The notes under the pieces were generated by a model, which saw nothing but the letters and a program-made list of their open reading frames with translations, had not been told where the DNA came from and made no database searches. A DNA stretch of 64,000 nucleotides from Pardosa pseudoannulata (taxonomy: Eukaryota; Arthropoda; Arachnida; Araneae; Lycosidae). Below are positions 15,701 through 27,000 of this stretch, in pieces (the stretch's first letter is position 1; each line of letters opens with the position of its first letter). The stretch is taken from contig CM063508.1 of the NCBI GenBank assembly GCA_032207245.1, positions 95,105,539 through 95,169,538 on the forward strand, written 5' to 3'. Made by a program: the position numbers and the translations under genes.

Positions 15701-18700
15701 TTTATATTATTATTATTAAGATCATATTATTCTGTTCTTGTTTAACAATACTTAAGTTACTATTGTAACATCTGCTAGACTATTTTTTAACAATTTATTT
15801 TAAAGCAAGGAAAGGCAAGTAATACATACTCTCATTAAAAAAATGAATTATTGTACATTATATTTCCAGCTTTTTACAGTTTATTATTTTAATTTCTAAA
15901 CAAACTTTTCTAAACAGTCTCCAAGATATAAAGATAGCATTCTAGGGTTAATTTAACTATGTTAGGACTTAAGACACATACTCCATGGTACTTATTTCCC
16001 AAACGAATTTATAATAAGAGGCAATCAGCTAATACCTTAAATAAAATGGTTTTTTATATAAATTCAATAAAATGCAATTCACAATTAATATCTATCATTT
16101 GATAAATTCAAAAAAATTTTCCACTAGATTTTTCTTAGAATGAACAGTGATAATTTATAATAAATAGATTGCATTATGAGAAGCTTTAGATATTTAACAA
16201 ACTATCAAAAATGAATAATAACTCATTTTTTCATTAAAAATTTTTAAAAATTACAAAAATCCAAAATTTACAATGCAAATTTAGAGCATCATAAACTTTT
16301 TTCAATGAAGTTTACATAACTTAAAATATTTCTGTTTACATTTTTTTTTAAAAATAAGTTCTAGTTTGCATACTTATATTAAGGTACTTTAAACTGAGTA
16401 CAAATTGGATAATATTTTAGAAGCAGTTACAAAGCCCTTCATTTCTAAAATCAAACAATATAAAAATTTAATGCACTTTTAACAATATATACATACTCCA
16501 GAAGATCCTCTAATCATTTCTTGAGGTATATATGAACCACCATAATTTCTAATGATTTCACTCTTTGATAGTGCAGTCATACCTCTACATGAAGTAAAAA
16601 TGTAAAAATTACAAAAGCAATTGAAAGTAAAAAAGCAAATGCCATTTAATAATCTTGCATATAAAACTTAAATAAAACGAGTCTTTCAAATAGATCATGA
16701 ATTAAATCATTTTAAAATTCCAGCCCAAGTAAATTTAAAGTTAAATTAACATGACACTTCTGTGTTATTCACAGTGTAAAGATTGTCATTCTTTCAGAGT
16801 CATAGCCAGGATTCAAGAGGAAGAGGTGGGCACAAACTGAACTAGTCATCAATTATACATTGCCATATTTAACTAGAGAAGCATAAAATCTATCTAAAGT
16901 TTTTAAAAATTTAATATTTTATATTTCTTTAAATCCATGCACAATCTTGTGTAACGTTTCAACAGATATATAAAATTATTTAAAACAAAAATATTGAAAT
17001 TAAATATAAATTTTAAAAGCTGAAATTTCTATTTAACAAATTAAATTTATCAAGCATTCAGTTTTAAAATTTATATTTGAAAATGTACTTTCATTTCAAT
17101 GTTAAAATGCAGTACAGTAAACTCCATAACTTTTTTTAGGAAGAGGAGGGCTGAATTCTGTCAAACTCCTCTCTGGCTATAATGCATAAATACTTTTAGG
17201 GTATCTGCCAAAATAAAATTTTTCAAATCCATGACATTTCATGACTTTCCCTGATTTAGCAGATCATTTTCCATGACTTTAAAAAGCTTTCATTAAAGTA
17301 TATATGAATAAAACTTCTGATGTACATACAAATAAAATATATGCTTTTAGAGAAATTACAGGAGTTTTATCATTAAAAACTATAAACTTACTTTATAAGT
17401 GTTAATAAACTCACATACATAAAAATAAATTGTTGTATCTACATACCTAAGTTTAGTCATATAGCAATTTTTCAATCAAAATGTTTCCAATTTGAATTCA
17501 GGGTACTTTGGTATTATCCAGGTGACCATGAATAATAGCCAAATATAACCCTATAATGTTTATATACAGTATCCCTAGAGATAAACTTATATTTTGTGCA
17601 AAAATCTTAACTAATTTTTATTAAAAAATAATTATTACATTAATAAAATTTTAATCTACAATTTAAGAAAAAACCAGAATAATATACATTTACACACCTA
17701 TTAAGCTTTCTTGCTTTGAGTTTCCTTGGTGAACAAATTTTACTTGGAAATATAGTCAATAGGATAATACATAAATACCAAATTCAGTAACTTCAGCCAA
17801 ATGACAAGTAAAAATAGAATTAAACAATTCAATGCATTTTTTTAATCGGCAGTTTAGCGGATCCATGACTTTCCACGACTTTTACTCATTTTACTTGAAA
17901 AATCATGACTTTCAATGACAAAATTAATACATTGTCTAAATCCATGATTTTCCATGACTTTCCAGGTGCGCGGAAACCATGTACTTTTTTCACAGCAACA
18001 CAATTCTCTTTTTAAAATTGCATCAGATACAGTTGCTGACACTGTGTCAGTTTGCCTGTAATAATTAGGTGTAACCCCAACAATACAAATTCACTTTACA
18101 GAAAATACCTCATTAATTAGGGACCTTTATGGTTACCAAAGCACTACTCAATAAACTGTTGATATCTTTGTATGATGAGAGATATCAATTTTAACCATTT
18201 TCCTACTTGGGATAATTGCAGTAGTATGCAAAATTTTGAGGTGATCAAATCATTTTTTTAGGAGGCTTCAGTTTTCCTTTATTTTAGGGGGCAAAAGGAT
18301 TTAAATTGTACTTATTGTATTTAAAATTTAAATTCTTTTATTTCATTTATATAATCTTAACAAATCCCATTTTATAATTTTAAGAGGAACATTTCTTCTA
18401 TAAACATTAAAAAGCAATTTTTTACACCATATTTTCTTTTCTAATACAATAATAGAAAACTGCTCTACTGCCAATATGAAACAGTTTAAAGTAAAATATC
18501 ACATACCTATAAACACTTTCAAATTGAATTTGATGAAAAGAATCAATTTTCATTAGAATACCCTGAAAACAAATGCATACCATTCTTTACAATAATTTCT
18601 AAATAAAGTCTATAAATATATTTTATATAGAACAAATTAAAAAGTACCCTTTTAGTTTTAAGAAGAGAGAAAAGAAAAAAATATCACAAAGTATATGAAA

Positions 18701-21700
18701 TAACCTCATAAATGTATTAAAATAAAATTAATATTATTCATTCTATATGTTATTATATATCTAATTCATAATTACATACTATTAAAAAAAAAAGCAGAAA
18801 GATTTTTACATGATCCTTAAACGCTAGCAGTGTTACATTAACAAAAGATATTAAGCCTTGGTCTTATATTTGGTTTTAGAAAGTTACTTAGTGTAATCTA
18901 AGTGGGACAATTCTATTGATATAAGTTTTTAATTGTGTAATCATTGATATAAGGTATTAACTTTACACTTTGATATGAAAATTTTGCATGAATAAAATGT
19001 GTTTTGAAGATAAAACTACCAAGATAAATAATTTGATCATTACATTTACACTGCTCTGCATAATATGAACTAAAATTTACACTGCATTTTCCAAATCTGA
19101 TAACTGGGGCATATAAAAAAATTATACAGTAAATTATAATTATTTTTAAGTCACACTGTATAAGGTATATTTATTTTTATATTGAAGATAAAGTAAATTA
19201 TAATTAAATTTTTTTATTATATGCATTTTAAAATATATTTAATTAAATACCAAAATTAGAAACATTACTACATGAATATTTGCTCCTTCCCTCAGTCAAA
19301 TAATGATGTTTATAACATTGTATGCCAAAGTCAGGGTCAATAAATTTATAACTAAGATAAAAAATAAACTATAACAAACCTTTTCATTATCATAATGCAA
19401 TCCTCGAATAGCAAATCCAGGTTGATAATCTAACTTTCTAATTTCAGATGGATACTGGAGAAAAATAAAGGAATAAAATTATAACAAAAGTTTGTTTCAA
19501 AGGAAAAGGAAATTGCAATTACACACACGCACATATATATTAAAACATTTTATTAGCAAAATTTTGCATTTAAGAAAAGTATTATTAAACTCATGGGGAA
19601 AAAAATCACACACATATGCAAGTTTTTTAAAAGTTTGTTTTTTATTTTTCCCATACATTTATTAATAGTTTCTTTTCTTAATGATTTTATAATAAAATAT
19701 TCACAACTACAGTTTATTAACTTTTATTCATTTTTAAAAGTTTTTTATTGCAGAAAATATTTAACATATTCTTACTACATCAATGCAGTTCTCGAATGAA
19801 AACTTTAAACCTACATGTTTAAAATATAAATTCCAATTAATTAAAAATAAATAGTACTTATCAAGTCACATAATTATCAGCATATTTTTATACACAGCAT
19901 TATCAATAAAAATAGTAAAAATGTAACCCATAGAATCATACCTTAAATTTATCAATTAACCAATCTTTTCCAAGATCGTAAATTAAGTAATGAAGAGATT
20001 CTTTATAAACAGCCAGTGTATAGTCATAGTCAAAGCCATAGACAGATATAGTTGAAAGATCCAATTCATTGTTAGCAAATACTCCTTTGGGATTCACTTC
20101 ATATGGAGGCAGGTTAACTATTAATAATAAGAATTGGCAATCAAAAAGAGAATATCAAAACACTTTTTGGTAAATTAATCATAAATTTTTTTAAACAGCA
20201 CTGTTATAAATGTATGCATGCAGGAAAGAAGGCAGATATATACACATATGTAATACATCAAAATTATTTAACTTTAATATTTCCTTAAAAACCTCCTCTC
20301 TCTCCCATTATAATTCCTTAAAATCTTTTTCCCAGCCTCTAAATGTCTTAATAAAAGAAGTGTCCTTGACTTCAAATTCTACTGATAAATTTCCCAAAGC
20401 TCTCTGTCCTACAGATGTAAATTTTTTGTCAATTGAACAAGTTTTCCAGCTGTCACCAGCAAATGGTTCCGGGGTTTTCTTATCTTAACACTTAAATTTG
20501 CTGAGTAAGTTTTTAGTCCCTTGAGAAAATTCTGTCTTTGCTCTTAGGTGCAACTCTGTTCGAGCAGAGTGATTTTTGTGTCTTTGTTTTGTCCATTGTT
20601 GACTAGTAAAGATGTCCATTTTAACAGCTCTAAAATAAAGTTTTAATTAGACTTGTGTCGTTCTCTTTCAGTGGCCTGACTGCATCGTTATTACTGTTAG
20701 CTGATTAGGCTTCTCCTTGCTCAATAGCCCAGGGAAGTAAAAACAGTAGGGGATACATAATTATTGTGATTAGAGGAAATAATTATTACATGTATATATA
20801 TTGTATATTTCCAAATATAAGCCAATCATATTAGTCAAGGGTACAATTTTTTTTCAAAAATTTACCCAAAGTTCAAAATCTGTATATAAGCTGAAGTGAA
20901 AAAAACAATTTCTAGGATGTTTAAAATGTTGCCAAGAAGCCAAAAATATTGCCAAGCAAATAAAGCTGGAATTAAATGCTAGACTAACACTTAAAGTCAA
21001 AGCCATAAAACCTTTCAAACCTTTTTCGCCACAGCATCCAGTTTAAATACCACACTCATACCTCAAGATAAATACAAGGATATATCCTAACTTGTTTTGA
21101 AAGTGGCAAGGGAAAACAACTTGCATTTTAAATTTTAATTAACTTTATGTGCCTAATTTTACAATTTACCTAGATTACTGCTGTGAAGCATAGTTTGATA
21201 TTGCGGCCCTAGACCATGCTGTCAATGGCATTTTTACTTAAACACTAACGAAAAGTTTCAATTCTGGCAACCCTATATAAAGATAAATTTTTCTTAAATT
21301 TAAGCAGTATAAGCTTAGAAAAAAAAAATAAAAGTAAAATGCTATGTTCGACAATTCATCGATTGCTTCTGGGTTATGTAGAATTGTGTGTATTAGAAGA
21401 TTAGCTGATTCACCACCACTACAGTACTGTTGTTTTGGAGCAATTATAACACAATTAAGAGTTATTTTAAATTTTTTTTTCAATTATGTTTTCTTATTTC
21501 AAAATTTTTACAAATTTTACTTATTTTTCATCGTTATGCATTTTCTTTTTTGTTCTTTACTCTTCTTACCATTTCGTTAATTTTTACCAATTTGGCAACT
21601 TTTTATCACCAATGACAAAAAAAGTCACAAAAAAACACATCTATTATATCTATCCTATGAATTTGTATAAGTCTACCCCCCTCCCACACACACACACACT

Positions 21701-23822
21701 TTAGGTCTTTAAAAAGCCCCAAACATTCTCAGCTTATACATGGAAATATACAGTATACACATACACACACACATATATTTAATCTCCTGCATGCATAATA
21801 TCTAAATTAAAACAATCCTCAATATTGTTCTTTGATTTAATATATTAATTGAAAACAAGGTCTTCCTTATATTGAGTAAGCTTAACCTGGTTTGAGCCTC
21901 TGGATTGAAAATTTAATAAAAATATTATATAAACTTAATAACAAAATTATATGAATTTTAATATTATGCACATATAAAAAAATCTATGAGCAATCTTGTA
22001 ATGTTTCAGTAAATGTATCTTTTATTTAATATACTGATTGAAAACAAGGTCTTCCTTATATGGAGTTAGCTTAACCTGGTTTGAGCCTCTAAATTGAAAA
22101 TTTCGTAAAAATATTATATAAAATTATTAATAACAAAATTATATGAATTTTAATATTATGCACATATAAAAAATGACTATGAGCAATCTTGTAATGTTTC
22201 AGTAAATGTATAAAACAATTCCAAACAAAAATATTAAAATAGATAGAAATTTTAAAAAATTAAAATTTTGATTAAGTATGCAATTTAAAAAAAAATTATA
22301 TTTGAAAATGTTTTTTTATTTAAATGTTAAAATGTAATAGAGTAAACTACAGAAATCTGGGGTGTGCTCAAGTTCGTCAACCCCCCCCACACACACACAC
22401 ACCTCTTGCTGCAGTCCTGTATCAAACAATTCTTGGTAAATATTGAAACACTATCTTTAGTTAATGTTTTCTTAAGTAATAGTCTAAATTTAATTAATTT
22501 TAAAACTGGATAATTTTACTCTTAAAACTAAACTTTAATTATCAAACTCTAATTAAATTTGCATTAAAAGTTAAACTTTATGCTGTTGTAATAACTTAAA
22601 GCTTAGAAATTTAAAAATTAATTTATCCTGATATATTTTAAGATTAGTAGCATCAACAGCCTTAAAAACTCATGATTTTCTGATTTCATCTATTAGTAAC
22701 ATGTTACATCTTAAAATTATAATCTAAAAGAAAATTAAACTTAAGAATAAAATGCATTACAGGAAAAAAGAAACTAACAAAAATTTAGATTATGCTATTA
22801 AATATTATAATTCATTAATCTTATATTTAAAAGTCCAAATTACATATTGTAATGATAAAATAAAATTTGTTAATTTATTTTTACAAATTGCTTTGGTATG
22901 TCTAAAACAAGGAAAAAATTTAAATATTTTATTGCAAGATAAATGCTAAATAAAAGGACTGATATAACACAAACAAATGTTAAATCCCACTTGAGTATAA
23001 CCAAATATTATTCTAATAATGTATAACAAGCCATAATTTGCAGTAAAGAAAAATTAGAAAAGTAAAATATATTTAACCATAAAGCTATTAGAAAATATTG
23101 AAACATAAGTTTTGTGCAAAAAGTGCATTATGGTAGATTGGGTTAATTAGTGACATATCATAAAGTTTCCCTTTACAATATGATTAAACATAATTTATCT
23201 CATGAAAAATAAATTTAACCATGTCACTAAATATTACTAGCTTTTCAAAATGCCAGACACAAATAGTAAAACTATTTGTGTCTGGCTATAGTGTAAAAGT
23301 TAAACTAAAAATGAAAATGAATAGGAGAAAAATTACCTTATTTTTTACTTTAAGGAAATATAAAGATATGGTTTAGGGTGTCTTTCTAATAATGTTAAGA
23401 TTATGAAGTAACTGAATGCAATTTAAAAATTGTTAAAATTCGGCTCGTCAGATGCTGATATTTATTATTTTTATAAAACTCAGTTTATGTTTTTTCAAAT
23501 AATAATTTGACCCTTCAAACTTACAATAGGTTTAGGCCTTTTATGAATTTCATTTGAGAAAAGCAATTAATAAAACACAACCTAAGATAATGGTATATCA
23601 ATCAAGCATATGTGAGAATGGTTGGTTACCTTCGACTGCTTGTTTAGCAACTTTATATTTCTGCACGAGATTATCCCTGGAGTGAAGGCTACTTCGACTG
23701 CTCTTTCTTTCTGGAAGTGTCCTTGCAATGAACACATTTTTTAGAATATAAGGTAAAGGAGGTAACTTATAAGAAAAAGTTCGAGACAAATTATTTAACA
23801 TACGAACGGAAGGAGTAGACAT
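788..23822 (-). CDS. NT5DC3: 5'-nucleotidase domain-containing protein, NT5DC2/NT5DC3 type (13 exons, 3' end outside window)
   Basis: Exons in transcript order: 23630-23822, 20 kb group 19942-20117, 19380-19454, 18507-18562, 16497-16584, 14082-14213, 12782-12839, 11310-11412, 10249-10350, 7323-7407, 5355-5495, 3464-3550, 788-846. All junctions are GT-AG and phases agree throughout, giving about 452 residues. Relatives have roughly 520-550, so the C-terminus lies left of position 1. HAD phosphatase motifs are visible: motif I DYDYT (94-98) after VYGF, motif II LITNSPF (285-291), the motif III lysine near QARKP (316-320), and motif [12 protein letters not shown] (375-384). All expected catalytic residues are present. 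The family is related to cytosolic IMP/GMP nucleotidases but substrates are poorly known. Residues 1-60 are rich in Arg, Lys and Ser, which suggests a mitochondrial presequence (inference). The ATG sits one base after a good acceptor (AG at 23824-23825), so a 5' UTR exon probably lies upstream. I cannot separate NT5DC2 from NT5DC3. Confidence 0.93.
1200..1488. mobile_element. TTAA-bounded MITE (piggyBac/Kolobok-like)
   Basis: The 289-bp element has TTAA at each end and 16-bp perfect ends reading TTAACACTAGATTGCC inward from both sides. Each subterminal region carries the near-palindrome CAGTCAAAATGACTG. It lies in NT5DC intron 12 and has no coding capacity. Confidence 0.8.
4241..5209 (-). mobile_element. 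Tigger/pogo-like deletion derivative with transposase HTH fragment
   Basis: Ends are CAGTGAAACCTATCTGAG on the left and, inverted, CAGTGAAACTTCTCCGAGC on the right, flanked by TA on both sides. These are the ends expected of Tigger-type pogo elements. A minus-strand 62-codon frame (4500-4688) encodes the N-terminal DNA-binding helix-turn-helix ([20 protein letters not shown]). The DDE core is missing. The element sits in NT5DC intron 11 (3551-5354). Confidence 0.85.
6524..6603. mobile_element. 80-bp TTAA-bounded miniature element
   Basis: TTAACCTTTTCAGAGGGGCT on the left is matched by the inverse of GCCCCTTTCAAAAGGTTAA on the right. There is no coding sequence. It is probably a deletion remnant of a piggyBac-like element. 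Confidence 0.6.
7799..8894 (+). mobile_element. piggyBac-like element, deleted
   Basis: TTAA occurs at both ends with termini CCCTTTCG inverted; the left end carries one extra A. Around 8305-8465 the plus strand encodes an acidic Ser/Asp-rich run ([13 protein letters not shown], stop, then [17 protein letters not shown]), resembling the acidic N-terminus of piggyBac transposases. Stops and the missing core show it is dead. It lies in NT5DC intron 9 (7408-10248). Confidence 0.75.
9270..9478 (-). other. coding-like island in NT5DC intron 9
   Basis: The minus strand is open for about 70 codons after an acceptor-like TTTTATAG. The peptide includes [17 protein letters not shown] and a hydrophobic stretch near [14 protein letters not shown], and it ends in TGA with AATAAA about 30 nt on. 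If spliced to the 10249 donor the frame is kept, so an alternative terminal exon is possible. The plus strand is also open (68 codons). I recognise no family. Confidence 0.25.
10478..10645 (-). repeat. degenerate tRNA-derived SINE
   Basis: On the minus strand, a box B-like GGATTGAATCC is followed by an AATCAGCCTTAAAC...GTAGGTCC body and the tail GTAGTACTTCAAACCAAACC. These align with the intact SINE at 29551-29733. Confidence 0.65.
10664..10740. mobile_element. 77-bp miniature inverted-repeat element
   Basis: The ends read CAGGGTACACC and, inverted, CAGGGTAGTC. The CAGGG terminus is typical of hAT-type elements. No clear target duplication was seen. Confidence 0.4.
14500..15700 (-). mobile_element. 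LINE 3' fragment with RNase H domain and C-terminal zinc knuckle
   Basis: On the minus strand the RNase H blocks are in order: FTDGSR near 15650, [23 protein letters not shown], then [21 protein letters not shown] near 15300. They are followed by a C-terminal region with [11 protein letters not shown] and a CSFC...H...C knuckle. An in-frame stop lies between the DSISVL and WVPAH blocks. The reverse transcriptase part is absent, as in a 5'-truncated insertion. A SINE tail is nested inside. The exact 3' end of the element is uncertain. Confidence 0.8.
15105..15142 (-). repeat. 5'-truncated SINE tail nested in the LINE, with 12-bp target duplication
   Basis: The insert ends in the CTCCAAACCAAAC tail of the SINE family and is flanked by AACATCATCTGG at 15093-15104 and 15143-15154. 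If the insert and one duplicate are ignored, LINE coding similarity continues directly. Confidence 0.85.
16900..17180 (+). repeat. dispersed A+T-rich repeat, copy 1
   Basis: Shares blocks such as TATATTTGAAAATGT and GTTAAAATG-AGTAAACT in the same order with 22140-22400. Both copies end in a G-rich tail. The family is unknown. Confidence 0.5.
17197..17981. mobile_element. 0.79-kb interspersed element, copy 1 (6-bp TSD TACTTT)
   Basis: About 90% identical by eye to 33530-34322 in the same orientation. Both ends carry multiple CATGACTTT motifs. The termini AGGGTATCTGCC and, inverted, CATGGTTTCCGCGC are loosely similar. It is flanked by TACTTT on each side. No coding capacity was seen. Confidence 0.75.
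20308..20487 (-). other. unidentified coding-like fragment
   Basis: A minus-strand frame of about 57 codons begins just after an in-frame stop. It has a non-random, charged composition ([20 protein letters not shown], then a Glu/Lys/Asp-rich stretch) ending in TAA. It is probably a transposon fragment but no family is recognised. The neighbouring 20490-20730 is richer in G+C than its surroundings. Confidence 0.25.
21832..22211 (+). repeat. two-copy tandem duplication, unit about 189 bp
   Basis: The first copy (about 21832-22020) and the second (22021-22211) both contain AACAAGGTCTTCCTTATATG/TGAGT, TTAACCTGGTTTGAGCCTCT and CAATCTTGTAATGTTTCAGT. Confidence 0.9.
22140..22400 (+). repeat. dispersed A+T-rich repeat, copy 2, ending in C9(AC)n
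   Basis: Homologous in block order to 16900-17180. It overlaps the second unit of the local tandem duplication and runs into a C-run plus (AC) microsatellite at 22381-22402. Confidence 0.5.
23252..23286. repeat. perfect 16-bp inverted repeat with 3-nt loop
   Basis: GCCAGACACAAATAGT, loop AAA, then ACTATTTGTGTCTGGC. The arms are perfect. It lies in NT5DC intron 1, about 340 bp downstream of exon 1. Confidence 0.9.
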
Positions 23823-25330
23823 ACTGAAATATTATGATTACATACGCAGCTAAGCACCTCTAATATATAAATTTAAGGTTATATAAAGAGGGATTTACTG
23901 GAGAATTTTAAATAGAGTTAATTAATTTGCATTTGTTTGTAATGTCAGCAATTTTTCAGATCTGCGTTTATTGTAACCCGAGTACTTTTGTTAAATTATT
24001 CAGCATTTATCAATCACCGTGATAACATCACTAGCTATTCGTTACTTACAGCTCAGTAAAAACGTATTATTTTTTGGTACCCTGTGACCTATCCTGTGAC
24101 TGCCTGTGACCATAGAGTATCTGCCTGTGATTAGACAGGGGCATAGACTTGGTTATTTTGGTGATCCCTTTGGACGTTTGGGTTTTTTTCCCCAGAAATT
24201 GAGGCGTAAACATGGAAATATTATACTTCTAATTATTGCTGATCCAAAGTATATAGTAGGAGAGAGACAAAAAAATAAAAAAAAAATTATTTCTCATTTT
24301 TCTCTAACCTGTGACTGCACATTTTATGTTTCACCAGCGATTTAACAGTAACGCTCATCTCACGTGCATCAGGTAATTTGTATTTGCTTAAATAACATGG
24401 TCATCCAATATGATACAAGTTTTATTTTTCTTTCACCAGTTTTTAGCCGATAAAAATGAAAAATTTATTGTCATATTTTAAAGCTTCATACTTGTAATCA
24501 TGTCTTTGAATAAATTTCTTAAATTTCACATTTATATGATCATTTGGATAGTTAATCGTCTATGCCCTTTACTGTACTCAATTTGATTATTATAATAAAA
24601 TTGTTTTACTGTGATTGTAAGATTAACTTCTTTTGATTCTGTAAGAGAAGGATAATAATTTGTTTTTGTTAGTTTGTGAAAACCAGGGCCGGCTTCATCG
24701 ATTTTGCCTCCCTGAGAAATGACTCTCCGTAATGACAAGAACTACTGATAATAATAGATCAATTTGTTAAAAATACAAACCTATAAAGCTTGAATGGTTC
24801 TTGCAAACAAAAAATTTAGCGTATCAAAAAAGAAAAAAAACTCCTAAAAAACCATACAATAAACTAAAAGAAAACTTTCAAAAATAAACATAAAATCTAA
24901 AGTTTTTTTTCCAATTTTCAAGTAAACTCTCTGATTAAATTTTAAAAAATCAATTTGTTTGGATGAGAAAACAATCGAGCCTTTTAAAAATATATACTCG
25001 TTTAACAGATTTTGCTTTCAATGGACAACGTTTCAGTTAAATCTAGCAAAAAATAATTATGTTTCAGGCTTCCAAACTTTTGAGAGTTTTATTTTGTAGA
25101 ATATTCTTTTACAATTTTTTTTTTCCTTACAAAGTATTTTTCAAATTAAAGTCCAAATGTGTTTGGTTTGTCTAGCCCTAGGGCCACTCTTGCCAAGATT
25201 ATAACTATCAACTTCTTGTAACACAGTGAGTAATGAGATAAAATATACTGTTTAAAGCTGTTTGTGGTTGCCTACAAATATTTATTCAACAAAAGAAACA
25301 AAAACACGATATAAATAAAATTAACATTAG
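23823..25330. other. intergenic, upstream of NT5DC
   Basis: Should contain the NT5DC promoter and probably a 5' UTR exon, but neither could be placed. The stretch 24060-24340 repeats CTGTGAC several times. No gene was seen. Confidence 0.4.
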
Positions 25331-27000
25331 TAGGGGAAACCGGGGTAAAATGGTCCGCTTTTGTGAATTTTGAGTATTTACTCTTAAACTAATGATTTTT
25401 TTAATCCGAAAATATATATGCATATTACCTATATATTAGGCTTTATATTACACTCAGTCAAAACCAATTATTATAAATACTTTTTTTATTATAATTTTTT
25501 TAATAGCAAGTGACAAAGTGGACCATTTGACTCCGACACCGGGGTAAAATGGTCCATGGCATGGGGTGAAATGGACCGCAAAAAAATTTCTAAAGATAAC
25601 TTAAATGTATTACATTATTTAATAGTACAAAACATAAAATGTATTATGTTTATTTTCTATAGCTTCAATCTGTACATATAAAGCATAATATTAGCGAATA
25701 TTGAAGTTAATGAATGATATACCAAAAGATTTGTGTGTTACTGAAAGTCTATTTTCTTGGGAAGCAGTAGGGTCTGGAAGATTCATTACAATATCTTGAA
25801 CATTTCTGAGCAATTCATCAACATTGTCAGGGAAAATTAACATATTTTGATTAGGTTTTTGCCTCATAAATTTCACAAGAACGTAATCTTCATCATTTTT
25901 TCCTGTTATTAAACCAACAAATTGAACCACTGTCTTTTTTGTCAAAAATTTAACCAAAACATACTTGCCAACTTTTAATTCATTATCAAAATTATATGAC
26001 ATATTTTCCAAATCACTTGAACTTTCTGATCCACATAATAAATTTTCTTTATTTGCTTTAAAATACACAGATTTATCATTTTTCTGCATCGTTATTAAGA
26101 CTAACATTTTTTCTAAACTCTTCCTAGCTTAAACTAAAGCAGCATTTTTCTATTTTAATTTTTTCTCTTCCTTCTCTTTGACATCTTTTTCAATCATCGT
26201 TTTCACTGGTGTATCAGTTAGAATTTTTGATGCACCCTTCTTTCATTTGTTTGTTGTCTTGCGCATACTAGCTTTTGCTAAGGGGCATAATTCAAAAGGT
26301 GATATTGTTTTCAATTGATGATTTCCACTTTGTACTGATTGTGATGTATTTGGTTGCTGATCATCTATGTTTACGCTTGATTGTTGATCACCTGTGCTTG
26401 TTTGACGATCAGTTGTACTCGGTAATTCAAAATCTGGTGACGGTTGATCAGTCACATATGATGAGAGATATTGAATATCCTCAAAGATGTTTTCATTGAA
26501 TGGCCATATATCTGTTACTTTCAATCCTGATTGCATGTTTTTTAAATTATCACACATAAAATCATTTTAGAAAAGCATATGGGATACAGAAATTAAAAAA
26601 AAAAAAACACACAACCTAGAAAATGAACCATGGTCCATTTTACCCCATGTGTAATTCTGGCAAAAAGTGTCCAAAAAAAAAAATAACAAATTTTATATTA
26701 AATTGTTTTAGCTGCATTAAATATAATAATACATTATCTTAGCTCTTTATTGTGCAAAGTTAAATCCTCCAAATCACAATTCTTAAATGAAGAGAAGATA
26801 TGTTATGATGAAAATATTTACTTCTGACTACCACAAATCAACTTTCTAGAATAAAATGGCTCAATTGTCAGATAAACACACAATTACACATTCATTTTCA
26901 AGCCTGCAGTGCTGTCATTTATGTATCAAAGTATTAAATATTAAAAATAATAAATGAAATAAATAATAGGGGGTGGTCCATTTTACCCCGGCCTCCCCTA
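25331..27000 (-). mobile_element. pogo-like transposon, internally deleted, copy 1
   Basis: The 1.67-kb element is bounded by TA, with termini GGGGAAACCGGGGTAAAATG and, inverted, GGGGAGGCCGGGGTAAAATG. Minus-strand frames at 26243-26557 and 25691-26107 encode only the C-terminal part of a pogo/DDE transposase: VTDIWPFNENIFED, SSYVTDQPSPDFEL, then a Lys-rich linker and KYVLVKFLTKK. Stops and frameshifts separate them. The DNA-binding and catalytic domains are absent. Confidence 0.85.

Noticed and set aside
24106..24345. 79-codon frame upstream of NT5DC
   Set aside because: Length expected by chance, no recognisable motif, and repetitive CTGTGAC sequence around it.
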